From assembly GCF_000633395.1 (NCBI RefSeq), contig NZ_AYMU01000004.1, forward strand, positions 186,001-250,000: a stretch of DNA of 64,000 bases, written 5' to 3'. Under the pieces are notes generated by a model. The model worked only from the letters and a program-made list of their open reading frames with translations, did no database searches and was not told the origin of the DNA. Below, piece after piece: positions 58,295 to 64,000 of this stretch (its first letter is position 1; each line of letters opens with the position of its first letter). The DNA is from Pseudomonas sp. PH1b. Lineage in GTDB: Bacteria > Pseudomonadota > Gammaproteobacteria > Pseudomonadales > Pseudomonadaceae. The translations under genes and the position numbers were made by a program.

Positions 58295-59359
58295 ATGATG
58301 CAGCGCAAAATCATCCACATTGACTGTGATTGCTTCTATGCAGCCATCGAGATGCGCGACGATCCGCAACTGGCCAGCAAGCCTCTGGCGGTGGGCGGCT
58401 CCGCGGACCGGCGCGGGGTGATCGCCACCTGCAACTATGAGGCGCGGGCTTATGGGGTGCGTTCAGCCATGTCATCGCGGCACGCCTTGACCCTGTGCCC
58501 GGACCTGGTGATCGTCAAGCCGCGCATGGATGCCTATCGCGAGGCCTCGAAAGAGATTCACACGATCTTTCGCGACTACACGGACCTGATCGAGCCACTG
58601 TCACTGGACGAGGCTTACCTGGATGTCTCCGACAGCCCCAGTTTCGCCGGCAGTGCCACGCGCATCGCCCAGGACATTCGGCGGCGGGTCTCCAATCAGT
58701 TGCATATCACCGTGTCGGCGGGGGTGGCGCCGAACAAGTTCCTGGCGAAGATTGCCAGCGACTGGAAAAAGCCCAATGGGCTGTTCGTGATCACCCCGGA
58801 TCAGGTGGAGGACTTTGTTTCCGAGTTGCCGGTGAACAAGCTGCACGGCGTTGGCAAGGTCACCGCGGACAAGCTGGCGCGCCTGGGCATCGTTGACTGC
58901 TTGCAACTGCGCGACTGGACCAAGCTGGCCTTGGTGCGCGAATTCGGCAGTTTCGGCGAGCGCTTGTGGAGCCTGGCCCGGGGGATCGACGAGCGCCCGG
59001 TGCAGAATGACAGTCGCCGGCAATCCATCAGCGTGGAGAACACCTATGACGCGGATCTGCCGGATCTGGACAGCTGCCTGCAAAAACTCCCGGAACTGAT
59101 GGAGACGCTGGCGGGGCGCATTGCCCGCATCGACAGCAGTTACCGGCCAGGCAAACCGTTCGTCAAAGTGAAGTTTCACGACTTTACCCAGACCACTCTG
59201 GAGCAGGCAGGGGCGGGGCGGGACCTGGACAGTTACCGACAATTGCTGACCCAGGCCTTCAAGCGCGGCGGCAAGCCGGTGCGGCTGCTGGGAATTGGTG
59301 TGCGCCTGCAGGATTTGCGCGGTGCTCACGAACAGCTGGAGCTGTTCAGGGGGATCTAG
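58295..59359 (+). CDS. dinB: DNA polymerase IV
   Basis: 354 residues starting MMQRKIIHIDCDCFYA, with catalytic D8/D10 region (HIDCDCFYA), the SLDEAYLDVS metal site and the SAGVAPNKFLAKIAS motif. A Y-family polymerase for SOS translesion synthesis; the little-finger domain occupies the last 110 residues. The longer frame from 58217 is rejected because it would cover the LexA box. Confidence 0.97.
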   Translation: MMQRKIIHIDCDCFYAAIEMRDDPQLASKPLAVGGSADRRGVIATCNYEARAYGVRSAMSSRHALTLCPDLVIVKPRMDAYREASKEIHTIFRDYTDLIEPLSLDEAYLDVSDSPSFAGSATRIAQDIRRRVSNQLHITVSAGVAPNKFLAKIASDWKKPNGLFVITPDQVEDFVSELPVNKLHGVGKVTADKLARLGIVDCLQLRDWTKLALVREFGSFGERLWSLARGIDERPVQNDSRRQSISVENTYDADLPDLDSCLQKLPELMETLAGRIARIDSSYRPGKPFVKVKFHDFTQTTLEQAGAGRDLDSYRQLLTQAFKRGGKPVRLLGIGVRLQDLRGAHEQLELFRGI

Positions 59360-59426
59360 CCTCGGATGTCAGCGATTCCGGACGCTACCTTGCAAGCGTA
59401 GCGCCGCCACCGCTGGCAGGAGAGGG

Positions 59427-60380
59427 TCAATGGTTGCCGGGATCGGCTACCAGTCGACCGGCATTCTTGGCCAGGGACTTGAGAAATTCGTTCTGCAGCT
59501 CCGGATCGTTGCGGGTCAGCTCGATCAAGCTTTGCTCCAGCTCGCTGGCTTCTTCTTCCAGGCCCAGTTCCGACAGGCGCTTGACCCGGTGCACCCATTG
59601 GCTCACCTCATCATCTTCAAGGTCGTCGTAGATCAGTGCGTGGGCTTCCAGCAGCTTGCTGCGCAAGTTGCTGCTGATGCTCAGGGACGAGTCCGAGTGC
59701 ACTTCGTCCTGGGCGTCCTCGACGCTGATCTGCAGTTTGCCGATGTGCTTCAGGTCCTGCTCGGAGAACGGGTTGTCCAGCAGGTTCAAGCGCAGCACGC
59801 CATTGCGGTCAGTGCTCAACTCGTAGGTTTCCTTGCCGGCCTTGACCTGCACCGGGCGCTCGCTCCAGGGCAGGCTCGAATACTCCAGGCGCTTGTCGCG
59901 CTGGACTTCGCCAATGGCCGCCAGGTTCTGCTGGGCGCGACCGTGGGAGGGCATGTTCATGAACGGGTTGATCCCGGATACGCCGTAGCTGATCCAGTCC
60001 TTGGTCACGCTGTCTGGCAGGTTGCCCAGGGCAAAGACATTGACCACGTTGGCGCCCACACCGGCCACCAGGGCCACTGCACCTAGCGGGATCTCGTAGA
60101 TCTCCCGCCAGGGCTGATAGGGGGTGTAGCGATCGTAGTGGCGAGTGACCTCGAACTCGGTGACTTCGAAGGTCTTCTGCTCATGGATGCGTACCCGACG
60201 TTGCGGCAGCTCAAGCACCTTAGGCTCACCGACATCGATCTGCAGGCTGTGGTCGAGCAGTTTGCGCTCGACCCGTTCCTCGTGCTCGCTGCGTTGCGAC
60301 ATCTGATTGGCGCAGCCGCTGACCAGCAGGGCACCGCACAAGGCGGCGCCACCGAGGCTTAAGGTGTTTCGCTTGAACAT
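59427..60380 (-). CDS. Conserved lipoprotein of unknown function
   Basis: 317 residues with a lipoprotein signal, LCGALLVSGC. The mature part starts ANQMSQRSEHEERVERKL. A hydrophobic stretch (LGAVALVAGVGANVVNVFAL) at about 98-117 could be a second membrane or amphipathic element. A helical, acidic C-terminus (EEEASELEQSLIELTRN). The dinB-lipoprotein-proS order is shared by other pseudomonads. Function unknown. Confidence 0.82.
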   Translation of the reverse strand: MFKRNTLSLGGAALCGALLVSGCANQMSQRSEHEERVERKLLDHSLQIDVGEPKVLELPQRRVRIHEQKTFEVTEFEVTRHYDRYTPYQPWREIYEIPLGAVALVAGVGANVVNVFALGNLPDSVTKDWISYGVSGINPFMNMPSHGRAQQNLAAIGEVQRDKRLEYSSLPWSERPVQVKAGKETYELSTDRNGVLRLNLLDNPFSEQDLKHIGKLQISVEDAQDEVHSDSSLSISSNLRSKLLEAHALIYDDLEDDEVSQWVHRVKRLSELGLEEEASELEQSLIELTRNDPELQNEFLKSLAKNAGRLVADPGNH

Positions 60381-60397
60381 GACTTCTCTATCTGGTT

Positions 60398-62113
60398 TCA
60401 GCGACGAATACGGGCTTGGAGGAAGGACAGCACGTCGGCCACGGGCAATGCTTGCGCCTCGGCTTCGGTACGGCTCTTGTATTCCAGGTTGCCTTCGGCG
60501 AGACCGCGGTCACTGACCACGATCCGGTGAGGAATGCCGATCAGCTCCATGTCCGCGAACTTGATGCCCGGGCTGGTTTTCTTGTCGCGGTCGTCCAGCA
60601 GTACCTCGAAACCGGCGGCGGTGAGCTGCGCGTACAGCGTGTCGGTGGCTTCACGGACCTGCTCGGTTTCGTAGCGCAGCGGTACCAGGGCGATCTGGAA
60701 CGGCGCCAGGGTATCGCTCCAGATGATGCCGTTCTGGTCGTTGTTCTGCTCGATGGCGGCGGCCACCACGCGGGATACGCCAATGCCGTAGCAGCCCATT
60801 TCCAGGGTGACCGGCTTGCCGTTCTCGCCCAGCACTTCGCACTTCATCGCCTTGCTGTACTTGTTGCCCAGCTGGAAGATGTGCCCGACTTCGATGCCGC
60901 GCTTGATTTCCAGGGTGCCCTTGCCATCAGGGCTTGGATCGCCGGCAACGACGTTGCGCAGGTCGGCCACGCTTGGAACCGGCAGGTCGCGCTCCCAGTT
61001 GACGCCGAAATAGTGCTTGTCGTCGATGTTGGCGCCAACGCCGAAGTCGCTCATCAGCTCCACCGAACGGTCGATGATGATCGGCAGCGGCAGGTTCACC
61101 GGGCCCAGGGAGCCGGCACCGGCGCCGATGGCGTCGCGCAGCTCGGCTTCGGACGCCATCACCAGTGGGCTGGCAACGCCTGGCTGGTTGGCCGCCTTGA
61201 TTTCGTTCAACTCGTGGTCGCCGCGGATGATCAGGGCGATCAGCTTGCCGGCTTCCTCGGCGTGCACCACCAGGGTCTTGACGGTTTTCTCGATAGGCAG
61301 GTTGTAGCCTTCGACCAACTGGGCGATGGTTTTCGCATCGGGGGTGTCGACCAGGCGCATGGCCTCGGTGGCCGCCGGGCGAGACGCCTCACGCGGCACA
61401 GCCTCGGCCTTCTCGATATTTGCCGCGTAGTCGGAGCCGTTGCTGAAGACGATATCGTCTTCGCCGGACTCGGCCAGTACGTGGAACTCGTGGGAGCCGG
61501 CGCCGCCGATCGAGCCGTTGTCAGCCTCTACCGGGCGGAACTTCAGGCCCAGGCGCGTGAAGACGTTGCAGTAGGCCTGGTGCATGCGGTCGTAGGTGAC
61601 CTGCAAGGATGCCTGGTCGGTGTGGAAGGAGTAGGCATCCTTCATGATGAATTCGCGGCCGCGCATCAAGCCGAAGCGTGGGCGGATCTCATCACGGAAT
61701 TTGGTCTGGATCTGGTACAGGTTGATCGGCAACTGCTTGTAGCTGCTCAACTCGTTGCGCATCAGGTCGGTGATCACTTCTTCGTGGGTCGGGCCGGCGC
61801 AGAAGTCGCGGCCGTGGCGATCCTTGAAGCGCAGCAGTTCCGGGCCGTACTCTTCCCAGCGCCCCGACTCCTGCCACAGCTCGGCCGGCTGGGTGCTCGG
61901 CATCAACACTTCAAGCGAACCGGCAGCGTTCATTTCTTCACGAACGATGGTTTCGACCTTGCGCATTACCCGCAGGCCCATCGGGAGCCAGGTGTACAGG
62001 CCCGAGGCCAGTTTGCGGATCATGCCGGCGCGCAGCATCAACTGATGGCTGATCACGACCGCATCGGAAGGCGTTTCTTTCTGTGTGGCGAGCAAAAATT
62101 GACTGGTGCGCAT
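60398..62113 (-). CDS. proS: Prolyl-tRNA synthetase
   Basis: 571 residues, the usual bacterial (type I, with editing insertion) length. Class II motif regions are [38 protein letters not shown] and [18 protein letters not shown]. The editing domain spans about 230-400. Charges tRNA-Pro. Starts [15 protein letters not shown]. Intact. Confidence 0.98.
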   Translation of the reverse strand: MRTSQFLLATQKETPSDAVVISHQLMLRAGMIRKLASGLYTWLPMGLRVMRKVETIVREEMNAAGSLEVLMPSTQPAELWQESGRWEEYGPELLRFKDRHGRDFCAGPTHEEVITDLMRNELSSYKQLPINLYQIQTKFRDEIRPRFGLMRGREFIMKDAYSFHTDQASLQVTYDRMHQAYCNVFTRLGLKFRPVEADNGSIGGAGSHEFHVLAESGEDDIVFSNGSDYAANIEKAEAVPREASRPAATEAMRLVDTPDAKTIAQLVEGYNLPIEKTVKTLVVHAEEAGKLIALIIRGDHELNEIKAANQPGVASPLVMASEAELRDAIGAGAGSLGPVNLPLPIIIDRSVELMSDFGVGANIDDKHYFGVNWERDLPVPSVADLRNVVAGDPSPDGKGTLEIKRGIEVGHIFQLGNKYSKAMKCEVLGENGKPVTLEMGCYGIGVSRVVAAAIEQNNDQNGIIWSDTLAPFQIALVPLRYETEQVREATDTLYAQLTAAGFEVLLDDRDKKTSPGIKFADMELIGIPHRIVVSDRGLAEGNLEYKSRTEAEAQALPVADVLSFLQARIRR

Positions 62114-62242
62114 GGTAGGCCGTTGTCGGTTGCTGAAGACTAGAAATGACGGAGCATTGTACGGGCGAGTTCCGCTGGCGTACAGGATTGTGCTCGGAGG
62201 CCTCGGGGGGGGGGCCGAAAAGCCCGCAACCCCCGGGATTGA

Positions 62243-63808
62243 TTAGGATTCTTCGCTTGCGGCGGTGCCGTTGGCCGTTGCCTCGGGCTCGGGTTTGGGG
62301 CCGGCGCGGCGGCTCTCCTGGAACCAGTGCACGGCGATCAGGATCAACGTAGGCACGCCGAGTATCGCGGTGATGAGGAAAAAGTTGTGGTAGCCGAACT
62401 TTTCCACCATGACGCCGGAATAGCCACCGATCAGTCGTGGCAGCAACAGCATGATGGAGCTGAGCAGCGCATATTGCGTGGCGGAGAACTTGAGGTTGGT
62501 CAGGCTTGAGAGGTAGGCGACGAAGGCCGAGGTCGCCATGCCCGAACTGAAGTTGTCCAGGGAAATGGTGACAATCAGCATTTCCAGGTTCGGCCCCATG
62601 TCGGCCAGCATCAGGAACAGCAGGTTGGTCCCGGCGGACGCGGCGCCGCCGATGAACAGGATCGGCAGGATGCCGAAGCGCACGATCAACAGGCCGCCCA
62701 TGCCCGCACCCAGCAGGGTCATGATCAGGCCGAAGATCTTGCTGACCCCGGCAATCTGGTCCTTGGTGAAGCCCTGGTCGATGTAGAACACGTTGGCCAT
62801 CACGCCCATGACCGTGTCCGACATGCGGTAGGTGGCAATCAGTCCCAGCAGCAGGAAAGCCTGCCAGCGGTAACGCAGGATGAAGTCGTTGACCGGCGTA
62901 AGCACCGGCGCCAGGCCCCGGCGGCCCATGGCTGACAGGCACAGGGTGCTGAGGGTGATGTAGAGGATTGCCCGCAGGAAGGCCCGGTCCTCCAGCAGCA
63001 GGTCCAGCGGGCTCATGCCGTCGAAGATCACGCTGGCGAAGTCGGTGTTGTACAGCTGGGTGAAGGTGGCAGGTACGGAAACCAGCAGCACGATCAGCAC
63101 GAAGACCGAGATCAACTGGTGGGCGAAGCTGTAGCGTCCCGCAGACAGCTGGGTGCGCAATGGCACCGGTGGTTCGCGCATCAGCAGGGTGGTGACCAGC
63201 GCCGGAATCATCAGCACGCCGAACAGCACGTAGGTGCCGGTCCAGGCCGAATGCTTGTAGCTGAAGCCGGTAGAGCCGAAACCTTCGGCGAAGAACAGGG
63301 CGCCAGCGGTGGCCAGGAGCACCGCGATTCGGTAGCCGGACATATAGCTGGCGGCCAGCGCAGCCTGGCGGCTGTCATCGGCGATTTCCAGGCGGTAGGC
63401 GTCGATGGCGATGTCCTGGGTGGCCGAGGCAAAGGCCACGACCACGGCAATGGCTATCAGCCAGGAAAGATGCTTTTGCGGGTCGCAGAACCCCATGCCG
63501 ATCAGGCCGAGAATCACCAGGGTTTGCGCCAGCACCAGCCAGGAGCGGCGTCGACCGAGCTTGCCCAGCAGGGGCAGGCGCCATTGGTCGAGCAGGGGGG
63601 ACCACACCCACTTGAAGGCATACGCCAGGCCGATCAGGCTGGCATAACCGATGGTTTCACGGGCTACACCGGCCTCGCGCAACCACACCGAAAGAGTCGA
63701 GAACACCAGCATGTAGGGCATGCCGGCGGCGAAACCAAGCAGCAACAGCACGAGCGTCGAGGGGCTGGCATAGGCGGCAAGTGCGGCGCGCCAGGTTTTA
63801 CGGGGCAT
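62243..63808 (-). CDS. ampG: AmpG-family muropeptide permease
   Basis: 521 residues, 12 or more membrane segments. N-terminal LLLGFAAGMPYMLVFSTLSVWLREAGV, then YASLIGLAYAFKWVWSPLLD and SATQDIAIDAYRLE are the AmpG signature. It imports GlcNAc-anhMurNAc peptides for cell-wall recycling and so affects AmpC induction. P. protegens-type species may have other family members; the ampG symbol is by family pattern. Confidence 0.85.
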   Translation of the reverse strand: MPRKTWRAALAAYASPSTLVLLLLGFAAGMPYMLVFSTLSVWLREAGVARETIGYASLIGLAYAFKWVWSPLLDQWRLPLLGKLGRRRSWLVLAQTLVILGLIGMGFCDPQKHLSWLIAIAVVVAFASATQDIAIDAYRLEIADDSRQAALAASYMSGYRIAVLLATAGALFFAEGFGSTGFSYKHSAWTGTYVLFGVLMIPALVTTLLMREPPVPLRTQLSAGRYSFAHQLISVFVLIVLLVSVPATFTQLYNTDFASVIFDGMSPLDLLLEDRAFLRAILYITLSTLCLSAMGRRGLAPVLTPVNDFILRYRWQAFLLLGLIATYRMSDTVMGVMANVFYIDQGFTKDQIAGVSKIFGLIMTLLGAGMGGLLIVRFGILPILFIGGAASAGTNLLFLMLADMGPNLEMLIVTISLDNFSSGMATSAFVAYLSSLTNLKFSATQYALLSSIMLLLPRLIGGYSGVMVEKFGYHNFFLITAILGVPTLILIAVHWFQESRRAGPKPEPEATANGTAASEES

Positions 63809-63850
63809 GGGCTGAAGTCTGCCTCAGATGACGGAAACAAAGCGCGCACT

Positions 63851-64000
63851 CTAACCGCTGTGCTCTACCGGACGCCAGCCATGGCGCTGAATATCCACGC
63901 GATTGTTCAGGATAGAGACACCTTCGCCGCGCAGTCTGGCACGCTGTTCGTCGCCCGAGGGGCTGCCGGCCGGCAGGCTGATGCGGCCACCAGCCCCCAG
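63851..64000 (-). CDS. MGMT-family (alkyltransferase-like) protein, C-terminal part, cut by window
   Basis: 49 codons plus TAG stop, frame open to the window edge. The visible end LGAGGRISLPAGSPSGDEQR, then LRGEGVSILNNRVDIQRHGW matches the C-terminal of YbaZ/Atl-type MGMT family proteins, which bind O6-alkylguanine. The active-site region is outside the window, so enzyme versus alkyltransferase-like cannot be told. Confidence 0.75.
   Translation of the reverse strand: MGAGGRISLPAGSPSGDEQRARLRGEGVSILNNRVDIQRHGWRPVEHSG

Overview
The window looks like the chromosome of a fluorescent Pseudomonas, most likely the P. protegens/P. fluorescens group. The evidence is the high GC content, Pseudomonas-type REP elements, the pncC(cinA)-recA-recX order, the erdR-dgkA and finR/fpr neighbourhoods, and an LlpA-type lectin bacteriocin beside a prophage-derived tail island. 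Species assignment is inference; the genus is well supported.

Positions 1-36.7 kb hold the right-hand part of a tailocin (headless phage-tail bacteriocin) island next to recA. Three tail assembly lines lie end to end on the + strand. (1) A P2-like contractile tail (1-8.65 kb, left end outside the window): fibre, glycine-rich adhesin, chaperone, sheath, tube, E/E' chaperone, tape measure, U, X, D. A secreted GH18 glycosidase follows. (2) A lambda-like flexible tail (about 9.9-22.4 kb): tube, G/G-T chaperone, tape measure, M, an inserted pyocin-knob fibre module, L, K, two tandem I copies, J and two small AT-rich genes. (3) A Mu-like contractile tail (22.6-33.8 kb): gp37-like protein, DUF2635, sheath, tube, chaperone with extension, tape measure with 41-residue repeats, gpN/gp44-48-like baseplate proteins, collar fibre and chaperone. 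No capsid, portal, terminase, integrase or replication gene is visible. A GH19 endolysin and an Rz/embedded-Rz1 spanin pair follow (33.9-35.1 kb), then a Mu Com-like zinc-finger gene directly upstream of llpA, and a small, possibly interrupted gene.

The three tail chaperone genes each appear to use recoding, with three different sites: CTT TGA C (+1), A AAA AAC (-1) and T TTT TTC (-1). Short GC hairpins with U-tracts sit immediately upstream of the ribosome-binding sites of many tail genes, a repeated architecture.

From 36.9 kb the window is core chromosome: pncC, SOS-controlled recA and recX; LOG-family protein, a ribbon-helix-helix-like orphan, a PA3611-like periplasmic protein, a DTW protein and an EamA transporter; erdR, dgkA, finR and fpr; trmO, a DUF1456 protein, a pseudouridine synthase, a GNAT protein, rimO and kup; an 875-bp non-coding or decayed stretch; a VirJ/AcvB-type hydrolase with mprF (aminoacyl-phosphatidylglycerol metabolism); two identical initiator tRNA genes; SOS-boxed dinB, a lipoprotein, proS, an AmpG-like permease, and the end of an MGMT-family gene.
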